DNA from: Chloracidobacterium sp.
GTDB lineage: Bacteria > Acidobacteriota > Blastocatellia > Pyrinomonadales > Pyrinomonadaceae
Assembly (NCBI GenBank): GCA_016711345.1
Contig: JADJTD010000001.1
Coordinates: 2,666,001 to 2,730,000, forward strand
Length of the DNA stretch: 64,000 nt
Direction: 5' to 3'
Made by a program: the position numbers and the translations under genes. Below, piece after piece: positions 16,066-24,739 of the stretch. Position 1 is the first letter of the stretch, and the number at the start of each line of letters is the position of its first letter. The notes beneath the pieces were generated by a model that saw only the letters and a list, made by a program, of their open reading frames with translations, had not been told where the DNA came from and searched no databases.

Positions 16066-19000
16066 TCAGAATGTGAAACGGATTCCGTAGCGGAGCTGCC
16101 GTTTAGCCATATTAGCCGAATCAATGTTGTAAAAGGGATTTTTCCCCGGGCCTGTTGTCGCTAGTTCCACCAATTCCGGCGAACCACTCACCTGAAAGGT
16201 TTTATAAGCGGCAATCAGCAAACACTGTTGACTTCCCGCACACGCGGCCGTGTCGGCAGGACTCACAAGATTGAATCTCGCGTCCAACGGATTGAAATTA
16301 GTGGTATTTATGATATTACCACCCTGCCCGCTGGGGTTGAGGCCCCTGTTGGTGACAATGAACTGATTGAACACGTTGATCGCGTCAGCATCAAATTTTA
16401 GAGCATACCGTCCGTCTCTGCCAAATTTGATATTGTGCGAGACAGAAAAATCAGTCTGTGAAAAGGTAGGGGTTCGTCCCAGATCACCGCGCTTGGTCAG
16501 AATGATCTGCGCTATGTTGTTGATATTAACAAACGACGTTATCAGAGTTCCACTCTGTAAGGTCGTGAACACACCGAAATCGGTCGTGTTCGACTTCCAC
16601 AGCCCAAGCTTCTCCCAACCTAAACTGTAACCGCCTGAGAACTTGAACACATGCGGTCGGTCCGTTGCGAGAAGTCCGTTGTCTGGTCCGCCAGCGGCAG
16701 TGAAACCTGCGTGCGGTTGGTCAAAATAACGGTTAACATTCGGGCTGAGACGGCCTTCTTCATCAGAACTGGCCAAGCCGCCATAGTTTCCGTAGAGACG
16801 GCTCCATGTGTAGTTTGCCTCAAACATGAAGTTATTGGAGTACGCTCTGTCAAATTTGAACTCAACTGCGTCGAAATCGCGTTGTGGTTTCGGAGCAAGC
16901 GTTCCAAATGCGTCAGCCTGTTCTTTATACAGACCTTCGCCTGGGTTGCCGATGATGTAGTATTCGCTACCCTCCGAATTAGGGAATCCGGCATCCTCGA
17001 TCGCGTGAATAACCTGCTTTCGAGTATATCGGGCAGAAAAAGTGTAAAGTTTGAATAACTGGCGTTGAAACGTAAATGTGATTTCACGCTGAGTAAATGG
17101 TTTGATGTTTGGATCAATACCGCCAACCTCGGTTAGAGGGCCGCCGCTATTTGAGGAAACGCGGAAGTCCACGTCGCATCTAACACGTCCGATCACCGGA
17201 GTTACCGTATTCAAAGGACATGCGCCTCCCGGAACCGGGCCGCCACCAGCACCAAAGATCAGATCTCTACCACCCGCGGTTAACGAGGCCAAAGTATCCC
17301 CTGGGAATAATTCAAAAAAGACATCGTGGAATTCGTCACCACCGAAAGAGCCGCGAGGTAATTCCAACTTGAAGCGGTCAAAGAAAAGGCCGTAGAACGC
17401 CGAAACTTTCGTCTTACCATCGCTGGTAAGAGCATAAGCCGCTCCCAATCTCGGGGTTATCTTGTCGCTAAAGCTGAAGTTCATTCCGGGAAGGCCAGGA
17501 GCATAACTTGGGACATCTTCCTTTTCAGTTCTAAAGCCGAGATTCAATCTGAGCCTGCTGGTTACCTGCCATCCGTCTTGAAGATAAATAGCTGTGTTTG
17601 AGCTGGCGACATTGCCACGGGTTTTGAAGGTTGAAAGCCTAGCGGAACCAATAGCGCCGGGAGTGGTGGGAATTGACCTTCCGGAGTAGTTGCCGACCGT
17701 TGCAAGGCCGGTACTGCCCGAACGCAGAGTAATTTGATCGGTCGTTCCCTGAATAACGTCGTTAGCGATATTGCTGCGTGCAAAGCCGCCTTTCAGTTCA
17801 TGACGTCCGCCTGCTTGGAAACTGTATGTCGCGTCAGCGTCATACTGATCGCGTGTCGTGACGTCAAATTCCGTGTTTGAAACCGCGATCACACCATTAT
17901 CCTGGTTTGGGCTGGCGCGAACGCACCCAAAGCCGGCAGGATACTGAGCAGAGCTGAACGGAATGTTTGTACAGACGATTCTCGGCGGGCCAATGCTGGC
18001 AATACCGTACGCCCCTAGTTTCTCATTAAGGAAATAATGGCCGAGCCTACCGGTAATGATCAGGTTGCTGGTAGCGGTGTAGGTGCCTGATCCTGTGATG
18101 CTCATCGAGTTTTGACGACCGCCTCTGATGCTGTTAGCGGCGGCACTCTGGTAAGCATTATTGAGCTCCGTCGAGTAGCCGGGAAGAAGGCCGGTCTGAG
18201 TTACAGGATTCCAGCTAACTTTACCCATCAAGCCCAGTTTGTTGAACAAGCTGGCATCGAGACGTCCCGAAGCTGCTTCTGTTCGCTGCTTAAAGTTGTA
18301 AGTCTCGACTCGTCCGGTCGGAACGCGGTTGCCGTCCAAAAATACAAGTGTGCGGCTCTGGGTGAAAATTCTCGGCGAATAATTCCCCAAAAACCAGAGA
18401 TTGTTCTTTAAGATAGGCCCTGAAACGCTGCCCGATGGGTTGGTTTCGTTGTATTGGGAATATCGGTTTGGGTACCACTCCGGTCCGCCGTTGCTGCCGG
18501 TGCGGAGAATTTGTGCTCCGATAGGTTCCAATTTTGAGCTTCGGAACTGAGTGCCGAATTCACCATGAAATTCTGGTCCGCCACCCTTCGTTGCGACAAT
18601 GATCACGCCTCCGGTAGCTCCGCCATACTCGGCTTCAAATCCGCTCGACTTGACCTTAACTTCCTGAACCTGTGAAAAAGGGATGTTGCTGTTGGCATCG
18701 AGAACGCCGGTCCTAAGGTTTGTAACTTCCTGACCATCGATAATGAATGTGTTCTCAGATCCGCTAGCTCCGTCTATTTGGAACTGTCCTGATCGTGCTT
18801 CCGGCCTGGTCGACGCGGTGACCTTCAAGATGGACGAGAAGCCCGTGCCCTTTGGAAGCAGTTCCGCGGTACGCGCGGAAATTGAGGATTCGACATCTGA
18901 GCGTGTAGTGTCGATCGCTATCGCGTCATTATTTACAATTACGTCAATGTTCTGGGTTGCCGACATTGTCAGCGTCCTTGACGTTGTGCGGCCAAGGGCA

Positions 19001-19302
19001 ATTTCTACATTGGTGAGTTTTTGTTCACCAAATCCCTGTTGAGCCGCAGCGGTAATGGTATAAGTTCCTGGCGGAATCTGGATTATGCGAACAAAACCTT
19101 CGTCGTTCGTCGTAACCGTCCTTCTGAAACCGGTTGTCGAGCCCGAGCTGCTGACCGTAATGGCAACACCCGGAACCACGGCTTCGGCCTGGTCCTTGGT
19201 TGTAATTTCTAAACCTCCCGTAGTTTCCTGTCCGAACGAAACAATCGCGAACAAGGCCACGAAAAGGAGCGAAGTCAATACAAAACGTAAATCCCTTTTC
19301 AT
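16066..19302 (-). CDS. Oar-like TonB-dependent receptor with N-terminal carboxypeptidase-regulatory-like domain
   Basis: It is a large predicted outer-membrane beta-barrel protein, 1078 aa. A signal peptide ends near AIVSFGQ; a CarboxypepD_reg-like domain follows (about 28-110), then a plug-like region containing FIIDGQEVTNLRTG, VQEVKVKSSGFEAEYGGATG and GGVIIVATKGGG, then a long barrel that ends in aromatic residues (RYGIRFTF). The layout matches the Oar family of Acidobacteriota and Myxococcota, whose substrates are mostly unknown. The ATG has GGAGG upstream (AGGAGGATCT). It is monocistronic, ends at a strong terminator, and has no linked ABC importer that would indicate its cargo. Confidence 0.88.
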   Translation of the reverse strand: MKRDLRFVLTSLLFVALFAIVSFGQETTGGLEITTKDQAEAVVPGVAITVSSSGSTTGFRRTVTTNDEGFVRIIQIPPGTYTITAAAQQGFGEQKLTNVEIALGRTTSRTLTMSATQNIDVIVNNDAIAIDTTRSDVESSISARTAELLPKGTGFSSILKVTASTRPEARSGQFQIDGASGSENTFIIDGQEVTNLRTGVLDANSNIPFSQVQEVKVKSSGFEAEYGGATGGVIIVATKGGGPEFHGEFGTQFRSSKLEPIGAQILRTGSNGGPEWYPNRYSQYNETNPSGSVSGPILKNNLWFLGNYSPRIFTQSRTLVFLDGNRVPTGRVETYNFKQRTEAASGRLDASLFNKLGLMGKVSWNPVTQTGLLPGYSTELNNAYQSAAANSIRGGRQNSMSITGSGTYTATSNLIITGRLGHYFLNEKLGAYGIASIGPPRIVCTNIPFSSAQYPAGFGCVRASPNQDNGVIAVSNTEFDVTTRDQYDADATYSFQAGGRHELKGGFARSNIANDVIQGTTDQITLRSGSTGLATVGNYSGRSIPTTPGAIGSARLSTFKTRGNVASSNTAIYLQDGWQVTSRLRLNLGFRTEKEDVPSYAPGLPGMNFSFSDKITPRLGAAYALTSDGKTKVSAFYGLFFDRFKLELPRGSFGGDEFHDVFFELFPGDTLASLTAGGRDLIFGAGGGPVPGGACPLNTVTPVIGRVRCDVDFRVSSNSGGPLTEVGGIDPNIKPFTQREITFTFQRQLFKLYTFSARYTRKQVIHAIEDAGFPNSEGSEYYIIGNPGEGLYKEQADAFGTLAPKPQRDFDAVEFKFDRAYSNNFMFEANYTWSRLYGNYGGLASSDEEGRLSPNVNRYFDQPHAGFTAAGGPDNGLLATDRPHVFKFSGGYSLGWEKLGLWKSNTTDFGVFTTLQSGTLITSFVNINNIAQIILTKRGDLGRTPTFSQTDFSVSHNIKFGRDGRYALKFDADAINVFNQFIVTNRGLNPSGQGGNIINTTNFNPLDARFNLVSPADTAACAGSQQCLLIAAYKTFQVSGSPELVELATTGPGKNPFYNIDSANMAKRQLRYGIRFTF

Positions 19303-19593
19303 TAGATCCTCCTAAAAATCTTTCTACAAAATTTCTTCTTCTTGCAGTATGGAAAAATGCGAAAAAATAACAGGCTTTTGCCAATATTATTATCGGATTT
19401 TGCCGCTGGGTAGAGGTGCTGCAAACTTATACCCTTTAGAGGCAAGTTTTGTGCCTGTCTCTGGCTACGGCGTAGATGTTGCAAATAAAGCATTTAGCGG
19501 CACTATGGCGCCCTAAATGTATCGCAAGTCTCCAAATTTATGAATTTCCAAACTAGAAAGATGAATATACCAATTTCAGGTAGGGAAATCAAT
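19303..19593. other. Intergenic region upstream of the Oar-like receptor
   Basis: It contains the GGAGG ribosome-binding site of the receptor gene and, on the minus strand, GATAATAAT near 19388-19396, a possible -10 box. No gene or repeat is seen. Confidence 0.4.
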
Positions 19594-20253
19594 TCATTGA
19601 GCGGCGAAGGAGTCATTTCCAGTGGGCCGATGCAGATGCCGAGTGTCGTTGATCGCAAGTACGCGAATATTTCGCGGCCCACGGAGCTCAAAGCGGTTGA
19701 TGCCGCAGTTGGAAGTGACGATCCAAGGGGTTTGTTTCGTCTCGCGGTTTATCGCCCCAAGTAGATTGAGAGTAAGGAAACAGATTGCTCCGGTGTGGGA
19801 AAAAATGGCGATTTTCTCGCCCGGATTTGACCGCACTATTTCATTAAACTTTGCCATGAGCCTGCGAAGCAACTGACGATAACTTTCTCCGCCGGTGATG
19901 ACGTGATGCACTGTGCGGTTTACAAGTGCGTAGTAATCTTTTGGAAAGGTTTGTTTTGATTCGTCAAATGTTAAACCTTCGAGCACGCCGACGTGGCGTT
20001 CGCGAAAGGCCTCAGACGGGTTGACCGGCAGACCGAGCAGTTTTCCAAGCGGTTCGGCAGTCTGCATTGCCCGAAGCAGATCGCTCGAATAGATGACGCT
20101 GATGCCCTCTTTTGCAAGCACTTTCGCCGTCTTTTCAGCTTGTTCCCGCCCAAGATCAGAAAGCGGCGTCGGCCCATGCCCACCAAAACGCCCCTCAGCA
20201 TTTCCGGCAGATTGGCCGTGGCGTATGAGATAGAGACGTGTGGGTTGTGGCAT
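19594..20253 (-). CDS. Histidine phosphatase (phosphoglycerate-mutase-like) family protein
   Basis: It is a 219-aa member of the histidine phosphatase superfamily, likely a phosphatase acting on a small phosphorylated metabolite. The phospho-His motif LYLIRHGQSAGN is near the N terminus, catalytic Glu lies in FRERHVGVLEG, and the second His is in IAIFSHTGAI. The ATG at 20253 is chosen over a TTG at 20274 that sits five bases after the prfA stop. The C-terminal half is less conserved. Downstream of prfA on the same strand, it is probably the last gene of the rpmE-DUF1385-prfA unit. The substrate cannot be read from sequence; cofactor-dependent mutase activity is less likely. Confidence 0.85.
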   Translation of the reverse strand: MPQPTRLYLIRHGQSAGNAEGRFGGHGPTPLSDLGREQAEKTAKVLAKEGISVIYSSDLLRAMQTAEPLGKLLGLPVNPSEAFRERHVGVLEGLTFDESKQTFPKDYYALVNRTVHHVITGGESYRQLLRRLMAKFNEIVRSNPGEKIAIFSHTGAICFLTLNLLGAINRETKQTPWIVTSNCGINRFELRGPRNIRVLAINDTRHLHRPTGNDSFAAQ

Positions 20254-20277
20254 AGAGTCAGGTCCGATTTTCAATAA

Positions 20278-21354
20278 CTAAGCAGCAATTGCCTCAGCCT
20301 TTAGTTTTTCGGTTTGAAAATGGGTTCGTAGAGCGTCTATAAATTCGTCGAGCTGGCCGTCGAGTACTAGGTCGAGTTGGTGGACGGTCATGCCGATTCG
20401 GTGGTCCGAGACGCGATTTTCTTTGAAATTGTAGGTTCGTATCTTTTCCGAGCGGTCGCCGCTACCGACCATCGATTTGCGTTCGGCGGAAAGCTCATCG
20501 TGCTGCTTTTGTTCTTCAAGCTCCTGCAAACGAGCTCGAAGCACACGCATGGCCTTTTCGCGGTTCTTTATCTGCGATTTTTCGTCCTGCATCGAAACGA
20601 CCACATTTGTCGGCAAGTGCGTGATGCGAACGGCAGAATATGTTGTATTTACCGATTGTCCGCCGGGACCGGAAGAGCAAAAAGTGTCGATTCGCAGGTC
20701 GTTTTGATCGATTTGAATATCAACTTCTTCGGCTTCGGGCAGAACGGCAACTGTGATCGCCGACGTGTGAATTCGCCCGCTCGATTCGGTCTGCGGCACG
20801 CGCTGGACACGGTGAACGCCCGATTCGAAACGCATTTTCGAGTAAACGTTGTCGCCCTCGATCACGGCGGTCGCGTCTTTTATGCCGCCAACGCCGGTGT
20901 CGGACATTTCGAGAATGTCCATTTTCCAGCCTTGGCGCTCAGCGTAACGGGCATACATACGCAAGATTTCAGCAGCAAAAAGCGTCGCTTCGTCGCCGCC
21001 TGTTCCGGCGCGAACCTCTAGAATTACGTTCTTCTCGTCGTTCGGATCTTTTGGCAGAAGCAGAACTTTCAGTTCTTCCTCGGCATCGGGCAGTTTTTCT
21101 TCGATCTCCATGATCTCAAGCGTCGCCATCTCACGCATTTCGTCGTCGTCAGTCGCATCAAGAAGGTCTTTTGCACCTTTTAGAGCCTCCTGCATCTTGC
21201 GGACCTCGCGATATTTTTCGACTACCTCGCCAAGGCTGCGATGCTGTTTCATCAACTTCGCATACACCGACATATCCGACATAAACTCAGGCTGTGATAT
21301 CTGCGCCGTCAGCTCGTCGTAGCTTTTCTCAATTTGTGCAAGTTTCTCAAACAT
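20278..21354 (-). CDS. prfA: Peptide chain release factor 1
   Basis: It recognises UAA and UAG stop codons and triggers peptide release on the ribosome. The 358-aa length is typical. The catalytic GGQ is in SSGPGGQSVNTTYSAVRITH, and the codon-recognition tripeptide appears as PQT in RVPQTESSGRIHTSA, a variant of the usual PxT. RF1-type context (HLPTNVVVSMQDEKSQIKN) separates it from RF2. It sits between the DUF1385 gene upstream and the phosphatase downstream; an 88-bp gap before it holds a CACAGAG palindrome. The usual neighbour prmC is not seen. Confidence 0.97.
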   Translation of the reverse strand: MFEKLAQIEKSYDELTAQISQPEFMSDMSVYAKLMKQHRSLGEVVEKYREVRKMQEALKGAKDLLDATDDDEMREMATLEIMEIEEKLPDAEEELKVLLLPKDPNDEKNVILEVRAGTGGDEATLFAAEILRMYARYAERQGWKMDILEMSDTGVGGIKDATAVIEGDNVYSKMRFESGVHRVQRVPQTESSGRIHTSAITVAVLPEAEEVDIQIDQNDLRIDTFCSSGPGGQSVNTTYSAVRITHLPTNVVVSMQDEKSQIKNREKAMRVLRARLQELEEQKQHDELSAERKSMVGSGDRSEKIRTYNFKENRVSDHRIGMTVHQLDLVLDGQLDEFIDALRTHFQTEKLKAEAIAA

Positions 21355-21366
21355 ATAAATCGTTTC

Positions 21367-21433
21367 ACCACAGAGAACACAGAGGAAAAAGAAAGCTATT
21401 TATTATCTCTGTGATCTCTGTGCCCTCTGTGGT
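21367..21433. repeat. CACAGAG palindromic repeat, copy A
   Basis: ACCACAGAG (21367-21375) is mirrored by CTCTGTGGT (21425-21433); inside, AACACAGAGG and ATCTCTGTG units extend the stem. It occupies the gap between the DUF1385 and prfA genes, which are otherwise co-directional. Confidence 0.85.
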
Positions 21434-21442
21434 TAAATTTCT

Positions 21443-22603
21443 TTAGGCCGAAACTGGCTCCAATTTGAGCGATTCGTCCAGTGCTTTGATCGCGACTTCG
21501 AGCTGCTCTTTGTCGGGTTCCTGGGTTGTGATATTTTGTAACCAAAGGCCCGGCATCGTCATGAACTTAAAGATCGCGCTCGATTCTTTTTTAGCGGCGT
21601 AGCGAATGACCTCATACGAAAGTCCCGCGACGAGCGGCATCAGAGCGATACGGACCAAAAGGTTCATCCACATCGCCTCGAAATTTATCACCGAAAAAAG
21701 AACTATAGCGACAAGCATCACGACCATCAGGAACGAAGTGCCGCACCGTGGATGCTGGCGTTTTTGAAGAGTTGCGTTGTCGGGAGTCAGTTCGAGGCCT
21801 TTCTCCCAAGTAAATACAGTCTTGTGCTCGGCACCGTGATATTCGAACACGCGGCGGATGTCTTTCAAATACGACATCGAAAATATCATAATAATGAAAA
21901 ACACCATGCGAATAATGCCGTCTATCAGGTTGAATAATACCCACGTGCCCAGCGAGTCGAGTTTGATCCGCCAGACATATGCCATTACAGTGTCAAACCA
22001 ACCGGCACCCGCTGCCAACGTCGGTGCTCCGGCCCATCCGAGGCTTATGAACAGGAGATTTGTCAGAATCAGCGGAGCCACGATAAACAGCAGAATATTA
22101 AATCCAAGTGCAAAGATTATTGAACCGACCGCAGTTGCAGATTGTCCTGCGGCCTTCGCTTTTGATGGCTGCTTATCCTTTTCCGGCATGATGACCTTTA
22201 CCGGTGCTTTAAGAAAATTGTCGTCCGTCGTGCCATCGGCAAGCACAGCCTGAACCTCTCCGGCCTTTGCTTTTTCAAGCTCTTCTTTTGCAGTTAGATC
22301 TTCTTCGTATATCTTTGCCGAAAAATTCAATGCCTTGACCCCGAGCGCCATCGATTGGATGAGCGTTGCTCCGCCGCGAAGTACGGGCGTGTTGAGCCAC
22401 TTATATTTATCGCTCCATTTCGGCAGCTTTTCGGCGGTCGAGACGATGGTGCCGTCCTGTTTGCGGCAAGCGATCGCGTACGCCGACGGTGTGCGCATCA
22501 TTACGCCTTCCATAACGGCCTGTCCGCCGACGATCAGGTCGCGTTCGAGGGCAAATATTGTATGGAGAAATCTAAGTTTTCGTGCTGTCGATCTACTATT
22601 CAT
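21443..22603 (-). CDS. DUF1385 membrane protein
   Basis: It is a 386-aa integral membrane protein of the DUF1385 family (function unknown). The family signature VGGQAVMEGVMMRTPSAYAIA is near residues 25-45; hydrophobic segments follow at about 175-200, 215-245 and 300-340; and HGAEHKTVFTWEKG, LTPDNATLQKRQHPRCGTSF is the conserved cytoplasmic motif. A charged insert with KDKQPSKAKAAG (about 140-155) looks like a flexible linker. The rpmE-DUF1385-prfA order is a conserved neighbourhood in several phyla, which supports the call but does not give a function. Confidence 0.9.
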   Translation of the reverse strand: MNSRSTARKLRFLHTIFALERDLIVGGQAVMEGVMMRTPSAYAIACRKQDGTIVSTAEKLPKWSDKYKWLNTPVLRGGATLIQSMALGVKALNFSAKIYEEDLTAKEELEKAKAGEVQAVLADGTTDDNFLKAPVKVIMPEKDKQPSKAKAAGQSATAVGSIIFALGFNILLFIVAPLILTNLLFISLGWAGAPTLAAGAGWFDTVMAYVWRIKLDSLGTWVLFNLIDGIIRMVFFIIMIFSMSYLKDIRRVFEYHGAEHKTVFTWEKGLELTPDNATLQKRQHPRCGTSFLMVVMLVAIVLFSVINFEAMWMNLLVRIALMPLVAGLSYEVIRYAAKKESSAIFKFMTMPGLWLQNITTQEPDKEQLEVAIKALDESLKLEPVSA

Positions 22604-22650
22604 AGTGCTTTATTAGATAGTATTTGGGCCAAAATAGATGGTAATCAAAA

Positions 22651-22676
22651 ATCAAAAATCTAAAATCCAAAATAAA
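22651..22676. repeat. AATCAAAA/AATCCAAAA heptamer repeat
   Basis: ATCAAAA, ATCAAAA, ATCTAAA and ATCCAAA succeed each other. The series resembles the arms of the repeat embedded in the riboswitch at 1771-1842. Confidence 0.6.
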
Positions 22677-22754
22677 AAAGACGCCAACCTTATTTTACCT
22701 TTCGCGGGCGTGAATTAACACACTTTTAGCGATCGGCGCTTTCGGGTCGGCGTC
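22674..22754 (-). terminator. Terminator-like long-loop hairpin downstream of rpmE
   Basis: On the minus strand, GACGCCGACC pairs with GGTTGGCGTC (plus coordinates 22745-22754 and 22680-22689, one G-U pair) and a T6 run follows immediately. The loop of about 55 nt is unusually long for a terminator. It would end the rpmE transcript before the DUF1385 gene. Confidence 0.6.
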
Positions 22755-22806
22755 GGATTTTATTTGCTAATATCTGTCAGTAAGTAAACTCAATCGATCA
22801 AATACC

Positions 22807-23034
22807 TTATTCTGCGGCCTCAACGACGGCTGCTCCGCGTGCATAACGCTTGTTAAAGCGGTCAACGCGTCCGGCCGTATCGACTAATTTCTGCTTGCCG
22901 GTGAAAAACGGATGACATGCAGAGCAAATTTCTATATTCAGGTCCTGGCCCATAGTGGAACGCGTCTTAAACGTGCTCCCGCAGGCACAGATGACTGATA
23001 TTTCGTTATAATTCGGATGTATTTCTGGTTTCAT
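22807..23034 (-). CDS. rpmE: 50S ribosomal protein L31 (zinc-binding type)
   Basis: It is a component of the large ribosomal subunit, 75 aa. The four zinc ligands are present (Cys 16, 18, 37, 40: CAC and CSAC), so this is the C+ form rather than the zinc-independent YkgM type. The family start MKPEIHPNY is intact, and AAGGAAGTGAG precedes the ATG. It is first in the rpmE-DUF1385-prfA neighbourhood, but a hairpin in the following gap suggests it is mostly transcribed alone. Confidence 0.97.
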   Translation of the reverse strand: MKPEIHPNYNEISVICACGSTFKTRSTMGQDLNIEICSACHPFFTGKQKLVDTAGRVDRFNKRYARGAAVVEAAE

Positions 23035-23739
23035 AATCTCACTTCCTTCGCCGTATATAAGCGATATGCGATAAACCGCAAACTTACATATTACGCCTAA
23101 ACACTCATTTGGTCAATCTCTGGCGTGTTCCCGGCGGGAGATGCAAGCGGTATGGTTTGAAACCCTTGTGTTTTGGGCGTCTCTGAGATGTTTCTCAATA
23201 TTCGCGTCGGGACAGGTGGTTCGGGAGGTTTGGGCGAAATTTTTGGCCTTTTTACAATCTTAAGCTTATAACTACTGTTTATTCAATGATTTACGGGAAA
23301 TAAGCTCCAAAAAGCCATCGGAGACCCCCAAAAAAGCCACCTTTAGACCCCAAAAAGCCATCGGAGACCGCCAAAAAGCCATCGATGGAGAGCGTCATTT
23401 TGCGACAATTTGGCAATGACCAGTTTCAAGCCGCAACGCCAGCGTCGCTGACGTTTTGGAATCCACCAACGCTCATCTCATCAACGGATCTCACTGTTTT
23501 TGCCGCTTCAGCTAAATCGTCTTCGTCCACTGACCTCAAGGTTTCTGCCGAATCAGTTTCATTGACTTCGTCAGAAATTTCGGCAGTATTTTGAGTTGAT
23601 CTCTGTATTAATTTTTTTTGCGACTTTATTGGAAGAAGTTTCCCGCAAAGACGCAAAGACGCAAAGAAGAGAAACAAGCTGTCAGCTAAAGTACTAATTA
23701 AAATGTCTAGGAGTCCAGCCGTTGACGATCTGCAATATT
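23035..23739. other. 705-bp gene-poor region with tandem repeats
   Basis: It contains a tandem repeat (23306-23391) and a short run of CGCAAAGA units (23644-23668). Two overlapping antisense ORFs at 23385-23594 and 23426-23677 lack ribosome-binding sites and were not accepted. The stretch could be a decayed gene or an integration-prone spacer next to the VapBC module. Confidence 0.5.
23306..23391. repeat. Four-copy tandem repeat, unit about 21 bp
   Basis: The unit CCAAAAAGCCATCGGAGACC occurs at about 23307, 23350 and (diverged) 23371, with one variant CCAAAAAAGCCACCTTTAGA at 23329. The period is 21-22 bp. Confidence 0.8.
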
Positions 23740-24153
23740 CTAGCCAGTCAAGACATTTTTGACGAGCGACGGAGCGGCTGAGTCCAAACGGAGATCGTTT
23801 GTCCAGAATTCATCGCAGTTGAGATGCAGAGCCGTTGCCAGGTGAAGAGCGTCGGGAGTTTTTAAAGAAGTGAAATCCGCACGTAGTTGAGCCGCTTTGC
23901 GAAAGACCTCACTAGTCATCGGCAAAATATCCACCATGCGAAACCAATTTTCAAACTTATCTATCAAGGCTTGATTGTGCTCGCGTAGGGGAACTACCAA
24001 ACATTCCAACTGGGTCAACGGCGATATACAAATCCTTGAGTCCGCTCTTGTTGCCAACGCACTTTCAAGTTTGGTAGCAAATGCAATGTTTTCCTCAACC
24101 AGATAGATCGCCAAACACGAATCCAGAAAGATCGAAGATTCCGCTAATCCCAT
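23740..24153 (-). CDS. PIN-domain toxin (VapC-like ribonuclease)
   Basis: It is a predicted metal-dependent RNase of a type II toxin-antitoxin module, 137 aa. The acidic PIN residues are visible: Asp in IFLDSCLAIY (about 11), Glu in LTQLECLVV (about 49), Asp in TPDALHLATAL (about 99) and Asp in FWTNDLRL (about 118). The start overlaps the end of the antitoxin gene by 10 bp, the classic arrangement. The upstream partner is AbrB/VapB-like or otherwise unassigned. The target RNA is unknown. Confidence 0.88.
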   Translation of the reverse strand: MGLAESSIFLDSCLAIYLVEENIAFATKLESALATRADSRICISPLTQLECLVVPLREHNQALIDKFENWFRMVDILPMTSEVFRKAAQLRADFTSLKTPDALHLATALHLNCDEFWTNDLRLDSAAPSLVKNVLTG

Positions 24154-24386
24154 GAGTTGCGATTTTCCTCAATTTGAGCTTCCATTTCTTCTGGGCTTCG
24201 ACGCGCCTCGACGGGTAAACGGTTACTACGCAGAAAGTCCAGCACCGCCGTGACATTTCCTGACTTTGTCCCGTTGCCGTTTTCCAACACTGTTACCAAA
24301 GCCCTCGACGTGGTCTTCACCTCGATCGGTTCGAGCAAGGTGATCGATCCATCAGGTTTTATTTCCGCCTCAACTGTTTGCAACAT
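24144..24386 (-). CDS. Antitoxin of the PIN-domain toxin
   Basis: The 80-aa protein begins MLQTVEAEIKPDGSITLLEP, which resembles a short swapped-hairpin or DUF-type antitoxin N terminus, and ends with an acidic tail (SPEEMEAQIEENRNSWD) of the sort that blocks PIN toxins. The ATG at 24386 follows a GGAGG at 24391-24395; a TTG five codons earlier contains that site and is not the start. Identification as antitoxin rests mostly on the 10-bp overlap with the toxin gene. It probably also represses its own promoter in the upstream gap. Confidence 0.78.
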   Translation of the reverse strand: MLQTVEAEIKPDGSITLLEPIEVKTTSRALVTVLENGNGTKSGNVTAVLDFLRSNRLPVEARRSPEEMEAQIEENRNSWD

Positions 24387-24401
24387 CTTTTTTGCCTCCA
24401 A

Positions 24402-24646
24402 ATTAGTGTAGCACAGGCGCTTTAAGTCGCCAGAAGGCTTTGCTTAGTCAAATGATCAGTGCTAATTTCTCAATTTTCACTACGTTTTGCAATTAGAAAT
24501 AGATGGTATATAGTGAAGGTGTTTTTTAGTAGTTACATGTTGTTTCGCCCCCACGGAACCTGCTGTTATTTAGCTTCTTCCCCCGGACGAGTTATCCCAG
24601 ACCTCGAGTCCACACTCGAGCCTAAACAAAAAGGGTGTCAAAAAAA
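24402..24646. other. Divergent intergenic region before the secreted-protein genes
   Basis: It should hold the promoter of the toxin-antitoxin unit on one strand and of the secreted-protein genes on the other. TTGCAA near 24487 with TATATAG near 24502 is a poor promoter candidate. CTCGAG occurs twice, at 24603-24608 and 24615-24620, able to form a short hairpin. No gene is seen. Confidence 0.35.
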
Positions 24647-24739
24647 ATGAAAAACTCACACGCACACATTTCAAAAATGTTGTTTGCAATAGCCATCACC
24701 TGTTTAACATGGTTTACCCCCCCGTTAACGCTCAAATAG
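24647..24739 (+). pseudogene. Signal-peptide fragment cut off by a frameshift at a C7 tract
   Basis: From the ATG at 24647, the frame encodes a good signal peptide (MKNSHAHISKMLFAIAITCL, then TWFTPP) and stops at 24739. The seven-C run at 24717-24723 lies exactly where frame is lost: with eight Cs the frame would continue as TPPVNAQIGPS into the downstream secreted protein. AAGGGTG precedes the ATG. It may be a sequencing indel, a recent mutation or a slippage-controlled switch. Confidence 0.65.

Noticed and set aside
23385..23677. Two overlapping antisense frames of 69 and 83 aa
   Set aside because: They have no ribosome-binding site; the minus-strand one starts at TTG within a CGCAAAGA repeat and neither resembles a known protein. 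The low-complexity repeats in their sequence are shared on both strands.
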